A stretch of 64,000 nt of DNA from Mollicutes bacterium. GTDB taxonomy: Bacteria; Bacillota_I; Bacilli_A; RF39; UBA660. The stretch covers positions 1-64,000 of the forward strand of contig SFOJ01000004.1 of assembly GCA_004552445.1 (NCBI GenBank), written 5' to 3'. The notes beneath the pieces were generated by a model. That model was not told the DNA's origin and did not search any database. It saw only the letters and a program-made list of their open reading frames with translations. A program made the translations under genes and the position numbers. Every line of letters begins with the position of its first letter. The first letter of the stretch is position 1. This document shows, piece after piece, positions 9,212-16,758 of the stretch.

Positions 9212-9356
9212 GAGTTACTCTATCGTTAACTTCTGCTTTTTTTGCATTGTTAAATCTGTCTAATGTTCCTACTAGGTATCCAGTAATTCTTCTAATTCTT
9301 TCGAATCCTACTCCTTCTCCTACAGTTTTTTTACTTTTTTTAATTTCCTTATCCAT
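9198..9356 (-). CDS. nrdD: Separate C-terminal glycyl-radical peptide of NrdD (52 aa)
   Basis: A 52-codon gene whose product, from FERIRRITGYL to the end, matches the C-terminal glycyl-radical segment of class III ribonucleotide reductase; the Gly of ITGYL is the expected radical site, and LDRFNNAKKAEVNDRVTH is the usual terminus. It has its own ATG (9356) and an upstream purine-rich site (AAAGGAAAGGAA), 25 bases after the TAA that closes the main NrdD frame. It overlaps nrdG. In most bacteria this segment is the end of the ~700-residue NrdD chain. Here it is either a genuinely split subunit working in trans, as YfiD/GrcA does for pyruvate formate-lyase, or the 3' part of a broken gene. Confidence 0.85.
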   Translation of the reverse strand: MDKEIKKSKKTVGEGVGFERIRRITGYLVGTLDRFNNAKKAEVNDRVTHATK

Positions 9357-9381
9357 AATATTTTATTCCTTTCCTTTTAAT

Positions 9382-11115
9382 TTATTTTGTAAAGCTTGAA
9401 CAGCTTCCATAACAATCTAAGCATGAAATTTTTTCCATTTCAATACCTTCGTTTTCATGTCTTCCACATCCTGGGCAAACATCTTTAATAACTCCAACAT
9501 ATCCACAAACTGGATCTCTATCTACTGGGTGGTTAATAGCTCCATAACCAACTCCTGTATCATGCATTATTCTAACTACTGTTTCAAATGCATCTACATT
9601 ATTTACTGTATCTCCATCAAGTTCTATATAAGAAATATGTCCTGCATTTGTAAGTGAGTGATATTTCCCTTCAACTTCTAATTTGTGTTGAACTGATGTT
9701 TTATAATAAACTGGTACATGGAATGAATTGGTATAGTAATCTCTATCAGTAACTCCTTTAATTTTTCCATATATTGATCTATCTATAGCAACGAATCTTC
9801 CTGAAAGCCCTTCTGCTGGTGTAGCTAAGCAAGTAAAGTTTAGATTGTATTCTTCAGTATATTCATCACATTTCTTTCTCATATGACCTATTATTTCAAG
9901 TCCAAGTTTTTGTGCTTTTTCACTTTCTCCATGATGTTCACCAATAAGAGCTTTTAGTGTTTCAGCAAGTCCTATAAATCCTATTGAAAGTGTACCGTGT
10001 TTAAGTACTGTTCTAAGTTTAGTGGTACTATCCATTTTTTCACTATTTAACCATACACCAGAACCTAATAAGAATTTAAAGTTTGCTCTTGATTTTGAAC
10101 ATTGACATTCAAATCTTTGAAGTAATTGTCCTTTAACTAAGTCCATTGTTTCATCTAATTCTTTATAAAATGCTTTCATATCAGCTTTATCACGTTCGCC
10201 AAGTGCAATACCATGTTTAATACCTAATCTTGGTAAGTTGATTGATGTAAAACTTAAATTTCCACGTCCTGGTGTAACTGATGGTCCACATACATTTGCT
10301 AATACTCTTGTCCTGCATCCCATATATCCTACTTCTGTGTTATAGTCACCTTCTACATAATATTTTTTATTATAAGGTGCATCTATAAATGAGAAATTTG
10401 GGAATAATCTTTTAGCAGATACTCTGCATGCTAATCTAAATAAGTCATAGTTTTTATCTTCTTTGAAGTAGTTTATCCCTTCTTTAACTTTGAATATTGA
10501 AATTGGGAATATTGGTGTTTCTCCATGACCTAAACCTGATTCAGTAGCAAGCAAATAGTTTTTAATAACCATTCTTCCTTCTGGACTTGTATCAGTACCA
10601 AAATTAATTGAACTAAATGGAACTTGAGCTCCAGCTCTACTATGCATTGTATTTAAATTATGAATAAATGCCTCCATAGCTTGGTATGTTGCTCTATCAG
10701 TTCTCTTCATTGCATTTTCATATGCACTTTCAAATATTTCTTTTAATCTAGTACTTTTAGAAGTAAATTCATCGAATAATTCTAAATCAATTTCTATACT
10801 ATCTAATTTATCTATAATATCTGTTACTTTATTAAAGTTAATTAGTTCTTTGAATCCCTCAAATTCTAAATAGTTATATATAGCTTGTTTAAATTCTTTT
10901 TTAAATGTTTTTAAAACTCCTGGTGCCATATAGTAATCAAATGCTGGAATACTTTGTCCACCATGTTGTTCATTTTGATTAGCTTGGATTGCAATAGCAG
11001 CAAGAGCTGAATAGCTTCCAATACTATTTGGTGTTCTTAAATATCCATGTCCTGTTGAAAAACCATTTTTAAATAATTTATTTAAGTCAATTTGCATACA
11101 AGTAGTTGTACCCAT
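9382..11115 (-). CDS. nrdD: Class III ribonucleoside-triphosphate reductase, catalytic body (577 aa)
   Basis: The body of NrdD, reducing ribonucleotides to deoxyribonucleotides without oxygen. NGFSTGHGYLR, QANQNEQHGGQSIP and GCRTRV are family signatures. The C-terminus has paired Zn-type cysteines (CGYVGVIKDVCPGCG) and then an unusual Cys-rich tail ending in TAA, before the glycyl-radical segment that normally follows. At the 5' side the frame reads back through IHDLDFWA upstream of the ATG at 11115 with no ribosome site, so this ATG is probably not a natural start. The gene therefore looks interrupted at both ends relative to the family, by mutation, assembly error or true splitting. Confidence 0.85.
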   Translation of the reverse strand: MGTTTCMQIDLNKLFKNGFSTGHGYLRTPNSIGSYSALAAIAIQANQNEQHGGQSIPAFDYYMAPGVLKTFKKEFKQAIYNYLEFEGFKELINFNKVTDIIDKLDSIEIDLELFDEFTSKSTRLKEIFESAYENAMKRTDRATYQAMEAFIHNLNTMHSRAGAQVPFSSINFGTDTSPEGRMVIKNYLLATESGLGHGETPIFPISIFKVKEGINYFKEDKNYDLFRLACRVSAKRLFPNFSFIDAPYNKKYYVEGDYNTEVGYMGCRTRVLANVCGPSVTPGRGNLSFTSINLPRLGIKHGIALGERDKADMKAFYKELDETMDLVKGQLLQRFECQCSKSRANFKFLLGSGVWLNSEKMDSTTKLRTVLKHGTLSIGFIGLAETLKALIGEHHGESEKAQKLGLEIIGHMRKKCDEYTEEYNLNFTCLATPAEGLSGRFVAIDRSIYGKIKGVTDRDYYTNSFHVPVYYKTSVQHKLEVEGKYHSLTNAGHISYIELDGDTVNNVDAFETVVRIMHDTGVGYGAINHPVDRDPVCGYVGVIKDVCPGCGRHENEGIEMEKISCLDCYGSCSSFTK

Positions 11116-11126
11116 TGCCCAGAAAT

Positions 11127-11612
11127 CTAAATCATGTATAATTCTCTTGAAACTGTTGATCCAAAGTGAAGCATAGTTCCCATTGGTCCATCACCATCAA
11201 CATTAGCATTTTCACGTTTGGCATTTTCTTCTCCAGCAGATTTAAGTCCTAGAGATTCAATAGCTTTTACAAACTTATGTTGTTGTTTAACTACAAATGC
11301 CTCTCTTGATGCATCTCTTCGTTCTCTATAGTTTTTAAATGAATCATAGACCTCGTTATATTTAAGTTTCTTTAGAACTTCTTCTATAACATCAGATACA
11401 TCTTCTACTCCGATAGTTTTTCTATCTTTATACTCTTTTCTAATTTGATCTAAAACTTTTTCTTTAACTTTATAGACGTTTTTTTCATCGTATTCTTCAT
11501 ATACGCTATCAAAACCTTTCTTAACAGCTAAAGCTATTTTAGCATCATTAAAACTAACCCTCTGACCGCTTCTTTTGACAACAACAATGTCATCTAAAAA
11601 ATCCTTTTCCAT
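11127..11612 (-). CDS. nrdD: NrdD N-terminal ATP-cone fragment (161 aa)
   Basis: Carries the ATP-cone allosteric domain (VVKRSGQRVSFNDAKIALAV, about residues 10-100) and the start of the catalytic domain (NANVDGDGPMGTMLHFGS), then reaches a TAG where NrdD should continue. The next homologous segment (IHDLDFWAMGTTTC) resumes in another frame within a few bases, so about 20-25 codons expected in the family are missing and the frame is shifted. Start ATG at 11612 has GGTGAAGGTGAGG upstream. The domain assignment is firm; whether the break is real is not decided. Confidence 0.85.
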   Translation of the reverse strand: MEKDFLDDIVVVKRSGQRVSFNDAKIALAVKKGFDSVYEEYDEKNVYKVKEKVLDQIRKEYKDRKTIGVEDVSDVIEEVLKKLKYNEVYDSFKNYRERRDASREAFVVKQQHKFVKAIESLGLKSAGEENAKRENANVDGDGPMGTMLHFGSTVSRELYMI

Positions 11613-11655
11613 TAACTACCTCACCTTCACCGTTATATTTTTTATAACCATCTTA

Positions 11656-11684
11656 AGGATATCAAAATTCTATTTTTTTGTAAA
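11656..11684 (-). promoter_or_regulatory. Promoter of the nrdD-nrdG cluster
   Basis: TTTACA, 17 bases, TATCCT on the minus strand, about 45 bases upstream of the ATP-cone gene start. A TGTAAA half-site recurs in inverted orientation about 50 bases further upstream; no convincing NrdR box is seen. Confidence 0.5.
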
Positions 11685-11839
11685 TGTTTTTTTTATAAAA
11701 AAATTAAAAAAATAAAATAGTTTACATTTTTAAAATTTTATTTTTTTAGGGTAAAAAAACATTATGCCTTTATTTACCTGACATAGATACTATTTCATAA
11801 TATTTGTTCGCTTTACATATCATTAATTAGGTGGTTCTG

Positions 11840-12532
11840 ATGTTTGAAAAAATTAAAAATTTTATTAAAAATATTATGATTTTTACTACTAGTTATAGTC
11901 TTAATGTATTTGAGGATCCTCTTTCTAATGATGAAGAAGAATATTATATTAAAAAGCATTTAGAAGGAGATAAAGAAGCTCGTGCTAAGTTAATTATTCA
12001 TAATTTAAGATTAGTTGCCCATATAGTTAAAAAGTACGAAACTAAAGGAACTAGTGCTGATGATCTTATTAGCATAGGTACTATTGGGTTAATCAAAGGA
12101 ATCGATTCTTATAGTCCTAATAAAGGTGTTAAATTAACTACATATGCTGCTAAGTGTGCCGAAAACGAAATACTTATGTTCTTTCGTAGTAATAAAAAAT
12201 ATAATAATAATATTAGTCTTAATGATGTAATTGCTCATGATAAAGATGGAGGGGATATAACACTTATAGATGTACTTGAAGAGCATACTGAAAGTTTAGA
12301 TAAAATAACTGAATATAAAGACAATATTAGAAACTTATCTAAATATTTAAATGTACTTAGTACTCGTGAACTTGAGATTATTAAAATGCGATATGGTCTT
12401 TTAAATACAAATCAAAAAACACAAAAAGAAATAGCTAAAAAATTACATATTTCAAGAAGTTATGTTTCAAGAATAGAAAAAAGAGCACTTATAAAAATGC
12501 TCCGTGAATTTATTCGTAATAATAATATTTAA
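11840..12532 (+). CDS. sigK: RNA polymerase sporulation-type sigma factor, SigK-like
   Basis: 230 residues from the ATG at 11840. An in-frame GTG at 11831 lies in the ribosome site AGGTGG and is rejected. Regions 2 and 4 are complete: HNLRLVAHIVKKYE and DDLISIGTIGLIKGIDSY (region 2), TRELEIIKMRYGLL and ISRSYVSRIEKRALIKM (region 4), closely resembling Bacillus SigK along the whole length. In Bacillus SigK directs late mother-cell transcription in sporulation. The N-terminus has the hydrophobic pro-SigK-like segment, so proteolytic activation is possible. Unlike some species, the gene is not interrupted by a skin element. Few other sporulation genes are in view, so a role outside sporulation cannot be excluded. 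Confidence 0.88.
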   Translation: MFEKIKNFIKNIMIFTTSYSLNVFEDPLSNDEEEYYIKKHLEGDKEARAKLIIHNLRLVAHIVKKYETKGTSADDLISIGTIGLIKGIDSYSPNKGVKLTTYAAKCAENEILMFFRSNKKYNNNISLNDVIAHDKDGGDITLIDVLEEHTESLDKITEYKDNIRNLSKYLNVLSTRELEIIKMRYGLLNTNQKTQKEIAKKLHISRSYVSRIEKRALIKMLREFIRNNNI

Positions 12533-12540
12533 TTTAATTA

Positions 12541-12573
12541 AAAAAAATGGCTAAAAAGCCATTATTTTTTTAA
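12541..12573. terminator. Bidirectional terminator between sigK and the GLUG-like gene
   Basis: AATGGCT and AGCCATT pair around a short A-rich loop with A and T tracts on the two flanks, so it can serve both convergent genes. Confidence 0.85.
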
Positions 12574-13152
12574 TATTTTTCCGGTTACTAAACCATATTC
12601 TCTATTTTTAAATTCTCCATTAGTATCGATTTTTTCAAAGTTTCCGATTCTATTACCTATATAATGTCTAGTTAATCCAACTAATCCACCTACAAATTCT
12701 TCTCCTTTTATTTCAGCAAATACATCAACTGATTTGAATTCAGCTTCTTCTGTTAAACCAGCAATCCCTCCTACAAATGCATTTCCTTCAATTTTTCCAT
12801 TGAATAATGAATCTTTTACATCTAGTTTTCCATTTACATGTCCAGCTAAAATTCCAACTTCAGTATTACCTTTAACATTTGCACTATCAAATAATATATT
12901 TCTTACATATAAGTTATTTACTTCACTAAACATACCTACTGAATCTAAATTAGAATCAATAGTCATATTGTAGATTGTATGTCCTCCACCATAAATAATT
13001 ACACTAGTATTTGGAATATTTATACTTCTAAAACTTTCAATATCTTTTAAATCTAAATTTCCTTTTAATATTATAATAACCTTACCACTTTTTACTTTTC
13101 TTATCTTTTCTAAATCTTCTATAGTTTTAATAACTATTACTTTCAAATTCAT
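12562..13152 (-). CDS. GLUG-motif-like beta-helical repeat protein
   Basis: 196 residues with no signal peptide. The middle contains repeats of roughly 20-25 residues such as VGMFSEVNN, VGILAGHVNG, VGGIAGLTEE and VGGLVGLTRH, resembling GLUG-motif/right-handed beta-helix repeats that are usually part of secreted surface proteins. Here the protein is short and seems cytoplasmic, with a first 60 residues (TIEDLEKIRKV, GNLDLKDIESF) of the kind that precedes such helices. Function unknown. A sigma-A promoter lies about 180 bases upstream, leaving a long untranslated leader. Confidence 0.65.
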   Translation of the reverse strand: MNLKVIVIKTIEDLEKIRKVKSGKVIIILKGNLDLKDIESFRSINIPNTSVIIYGGGHTIYNMTIDSNLDSVGMFSEVNNLYVRNILFDSANVKGNTEVGILAGHVNGKLDVKDSLFNGKIEGNAFVGGIAGLTEEAEFKSVDVFAEIKGEEFVGGLVGLTRHYIGNRIGNFEKIDTNGEFKNREYGLVTGKILKK

Positions 13153-13327
13153 TTCTTACCTTTCCTTTTTAATACAGTTTTTTAATTTAAAAAATTATAT
13201 AATTTTGGTAATCAATTTCTCCTTCTTAAAGATTAAATATTTAAAATATTTTCTTTCATATATCTCCTAATAATAATCATTATTAATCAATGATATATAG
13301 TCAAATTAATTCATTTGATTGGGCTTT

Positions 13328-13356
13328 ATTATACCAAAAAACGTGTTATAAGTCAA
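13328..13356 (-). promoter_or_regulatory. Sigma-A promoter of the GLUG-like gene
   Basis: TTGACT, 17 bases, TATAAT on the minus strand. The transcript would have a leader of about 170 bases holding an inverted repeat (AATCAAAT and ATTTGACTA) and two very short frames with ribosome sites. Confidence 0.7.
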
Positions 13357-13365
13357 TTTAGGCAC

Positions 13366-13392
13366 ATTAAAAGCACTATTTCTAGTACTTTT
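13366..13392 (-). terminator. Terminator of ileS
   Basis: AAAAGTACTA and TAGTGCTTTT pair around a four-base loop just past the ileS stop. Confidence 0.75.
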
Positions 13393-13393
13393 A

Positions 13394-16300
13394 TTATTTA
13401 ACTTGTTTAATAGATACTTTCATATCATAATCATTGATTTTTAATTCTTCAGAAGCACTTTCGTCTTCATTAAGTGTAAGAGCTAATACTTCATCCATAA
13501 TATAACTCTTGAATTCATTAACAGCATCTACTATTTCTTTAGGACCATTATATTTCATATCTATTCTATCAGAAATATCAAATCCACTTGTTTTTCTTAA
13601 GTTTTGTACTTTAGATACTATTTCACGAGCTATTCCTTCGTTGATTAAGTCTTGGTCTAATGTTGTATTTATAATAGCTGTTTTGTAATTTAACATTACT
13701 GCCTTATATCCTTCAGTAGCGTTTATTGATTTTAATACATAACTTGTATCAACATTATAGTCTGTACCATTTAAATTAATAGTTAGTGCATCATTTTCTA
13801 ACTTTTTACTGTCATCTTCACTAATATTATTTAAATATTCACCAAATGCTTTAATATTGCTTCCAAATACTTTACCTACTTCTTTAAAGTTTGGTTTATA
13901 AGTAACAGTTAAATATTTTGATAAGTCATTAGTCCAATTTACTTCTTTAACATTTAGTTCTTCTTTAAATAGACTTTCGAATTCACCAACTAATTCTTTA
14001 TATTTCTCTTCGAATATTACTTCTTTGATTGGTTGACGAACTTTAATCTTAGCTTCTTCACGAATGTTTCTAGTATAACTAATTAATTCTATTACTAAGT
14101 CCATCTTTTCTTCTAATTTTTCATTTATTAATTTCTCATTACATTCTGGATAATCGCTTAAATTAACACTTAATTCGCCTGTTAATTTAGTATAAATTTC
14201 TTCACTAATAAATGGTGAGATTGGAGCAATCATTTTACATAATCCTACTAAAACATCATATGTAGTTTTGTATACTGCTTTTTTAGAATTATCTAGTTCA
14301 CTACCCCAGAATCTACGTCTATTACGTCTAATGTACCAGTTACTTAAGTCATCACATACAAAGTCTTGAATTAAATGTACTACTTTATTTAAATCATATT
14401 TATCCATATTAGTAGTTACATTTTTAACTAGGTTGTTATATTTAGAAAGTAACCATTTATCTATATCCTCTAAATCTTTGTATTTAACTTCAAAAGTTCT
14501 TGGATCTACTTCATCTGTGTTTGCATACATTTCAAAGAATGTATATGTATTTTTAAGTGTATTTATAAATTTGGAATTAATATCTTTGATACCATCTTCA
14601 TCAAATTTTAATGGTGTCCATACTGGACTAGTATATAACATATACCAACGAGTAGCATCAGCACCATACTTATCTAAAACTGTAAATGGTTCGACTGCAT
14701 TACCTCTTGATTTATGCATTTTTTGTCCATATTTATCTAGTAATAAGTCATTAACTAATACATTTTTATATGGAGCTTTACCTGTTAAAAATACTGAAAT
14801 TGCAATTAAAGAATAGAACCAACCACGAGTTTGATCAAGACCTTCAGCAATAAAGTCTGCTGGGAAGTGTGACTCAAAATATTCTTTGTTTTCAAATGGA
14901 TAATGATATTGAGCAAATGGAACTGCTCCACTATCAAACCAAACGTCTACTACATCAGGTATTCTTGTCATTTCTTTACCACAATCTGGACATTTAATAT
15001 GAACGTTATCTACATATGGTTTATGTAAATCTATAGTTCTATCAATCTTTTCAGTTGCTTTTTCTACTAATTCATCTATTGAACCAATCATTTCTTTATG
15101 CCCACATTCACAAGTCCATAGTGGAATTGGACATCCCCAATATCTACTTCTTGAGATTCCCCAATCTTGAACATTTTCAAGCCAGTTACCAAATCTTTTT
15201 TCTCCTACATAATCTGGATACCAATTAACTTCTTTATTTGCTTTAACAAGTTTATCTTTGTAATCTGTTACTTTTATATACCAAGCTGGTTTTGCCATAT
15301 AGATAAGTGGACTTTTACATCTCCAACAATGAGGATAATTATGTGAAAATTTTACTTTTCTAAATAATTTATCATTTTCTTTTAACCAATCAATGATTTC
15401 AATTTCTAATTTAGAATCAGTTACTAATCTTCCTTTCCATGGTCCTTCAGTGTAACAACCAGTTAAATCTACTGGATTTAGCATAGGAATATTGTATCGT
15501 TGACATACAGCATTATCATCAGCTCCATAAGCAGATGCGATATGTACTACACCTGTACCATCTTCCATAGTTACATAGTTATCGCATGTAACATAGAATG
15601 CTTTTCCATCAGGTTTTAAGAATGGCATTAACTGTTCGTATTCAGTATATTCAAGATCTTTTCCTTTGAATGTTTCAATAACTTTATAATCTTCTCCTAA
15701 AACTTTATCAGCTAGAGCGTGCGCTAATATAAACTTATATCCTTTACTTTCTACTTTTACATATTCTTCATCTGGATTAACACATAGTGCTACATTTGCA
15801 ATTAATGTCCAAGGAGTAGTTGTCCATGCAAGAAAATATTCATCTTTATTTTTTACTTTGAAAGATAAAACTACTGAATTTACATCTACTTCTTTATACC
15901 CATCTGCTACTTCATGTGTACTTAATTCAGTACCACATCGTGGACAGTATGGAAGTATTTTATGACTATGATATACAAGTCCAGCATCAAAGAATTGTTT
16001 TAAAATCCACCATTCACTTTCGATGTATTCATTTTTAAATGTTATGTATGCATTTTCAGTATCAATGAATTGACCCATTCTATCGGTTAAACGAACAAAT
16101 TCTTTTTCATTCATTCTAACATTTTTCTTACATTCTTCGTTAAATTTTTCTACACCATAATTTTCAATGTCTTTTTTGTCTTTAAAGCCTAATAATTTTT
16201 CAACATTTACTTCAGTTGGAAGACCATGAGTATCCCATCCTACTTTTCTATCAACTTTAAATCCTTTCATTGTTTTGTACTTACATACTGCATCTTTTAA

Positions 16301-16492
16301 TATTTTAGCAAGCATGTGATGTACTCCGGGAAATCCATTAGCGTAAGCAGGTCCGTCATAGAATACAAAATTTTTAGCATCTTTTCTATTTTCAATTGTT
16401 TTATTTAATATATCTTCTTTTTTCCATGTTTCAATTTGACGTTCTTCTATTTCTTTAACATTTCCCTTTTCTAAGCTTTTAAATTTTTCCAT
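13394..16492 (-). CDS. ileS: Isoleucyl-tRNA synthetase, type 2, with altered HIGH motif (GVHH)
   Basis: Class I synthetase of 1032 residues charging tRNA-Ile. The ATG at 16492 follows GAAAGGAG; a TTG six codons earlier overlaps that site and is rejected. CWRCKSPLIYMAKPAWY, RFGNWLENVQDWGISRSRYWG and the lack of a C-terminal zinc finger place it in the eukaryote-like type 2 IleRS group, which is naturally poorly sensitive to mupirocin. The KMSKS loop reads KMHKS. The HIGH motif, normally HYGH in this type, reads GVHH at residues 56-59 (16316-16327). A GXHH swap is known in some type 2 IleRS, for example in Priestia megaterium, and is linked to very high mupirocin resistance. Expression is under a T-box leader. 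Confidence 0.97.
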   Translation of the reverse strand: MEKFKSLEKGNVKEIEERQIETWKKEDILNKTIENRKDAKNFVFYDGPAYANGFPGVHHMLAKILKDAVCKYKTMKGFKVDRKVGWDTHGLPTEVNVEKLLGFKDKKDIENYGVEKFNEECKKNVRMNEKEFVRLTDRMGQFIDTENAYITFKNEYIESEWWILKQFFDAGLVYHSHKILPYCPRCGTELSTHEVADGYKEVDVNSVVLSFKVKNKDEYFLAWTTTPWTLIANVALCVNPDEEYVKVESKGYKFILAHALADKVLGEDYKVIETFKGKDLEYTEYEQLMPFLKPDGKAFYVTCDNYVTMEDGTGVVHIASAYGADDNAVCQRYNIPMLNPVDLTGCYTEGPWKGRLVTDSKLEIEIIDWLKENDKLFRKVKFSHNYPHCWRCKSPLIYMAKPAWYIKVTDYKDKLVKANKEVNWYPDYVGEKRFGNWLENVQDWGISRSRYWGCPIPLWTCECGHKEMIGSIDELVEKATEKIDRTIDLHKPYVDNVHIKCPDCGKEMTRIPDVVDVWFDSGAVPFAQYHYPFENKEYFESHFPADFIAEGLDQTRGWFYSLIAISVFLTGKAPYKNVLVNDLLLDKYGQKMHKSRGNAVEPFTVLDKYGADATRWYMLYTSPVWTPLKFDEDGIKDINSKFINTLKNTYTFFEMYANTDEVDPRTFEVKYKDLEDIDKWLLSKYNNLVKNVTTNMDKYDLNKVVHLIQDFVCDDLSNWYIRRNRRRFWGSELDNSKKAVYKTTYDVLVGLCKMIAPISPFISEEIYTKLTGELSVNLSDYPECNEKLINEKLEEKMDLVIELISYTRNIREEAKIKVRQPIKEVIFEEKYKELVGEFESLFKEELNVKEVNWTNDLSKYLTVTYKPNFKEVGKVFGSNIKAFGEYLNNISEDDSKKLENDALTINLNGTDYNVDTSYVLKSINATEGYKAVMLNYKTAIINTTLDQDLINEGIAREIVSKVQNLRKTSGFDISDRIDMKYNGPKEIVDAVNEFKSYIMDEVLALTLNEDESASEELKINDYDMKVSIKQVK

Positions 16493-16514
16493 ATTTATTT
16501 CTCCTTTCAAATAA

Positions 16515-16720
16515 TAAAAAAAGAATGGTACGCAAGGAGTCTATAAGACGGTACCATCCCTTTATTTATCTTTATTTTTATAACGCAATATTTGCGTACC
16601 TATCTTCTCCATAGGTAACATCAGAAGTGATTTATATATAATTTCATTTTCTAGTTTACACCAACCACTAGTTCTCTATAAAATCCATTATATAACGTCT
16701 TCCTCATTTGTTTTGAATGA
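16515..16720 (-). ncRNA. T-box leader (tRNA-Ile sensing) upstream of ileS
   Basis: Stem I begins with AGAGAACTAGTGGTTGGTG, close to the AGAGA and GGTGG hallmarks of T-boxes. A plausible specifier ATC (Ile) lies at 16629-16631, followed by ACTTCTGATG. The T-box sequence GGGATGGTACCGTC is at 16547-16560. The terminator pairs GGATGGTAC with GTACCATTC (16523-16559) and is followed by a T run, so uncharged tRNA-Ile would favour the antiterminator. Confidence 0.9.
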
Positions 16721-16724
16721 ACTA

Positions 16725-16753
16725 ATTATAACACTAGTATTTTAGTTTGTAAA
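16725..16753 (-). promoter_or_regulatory. Sigma-A promoter of the ileS T-box transcript
   Basis: TTTACA (16748-16753), 17 bases, TATAAT (16725-16730) on the minus strand. Confidence 0.85.
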
Positions 16754-16758
16754 GTTTT

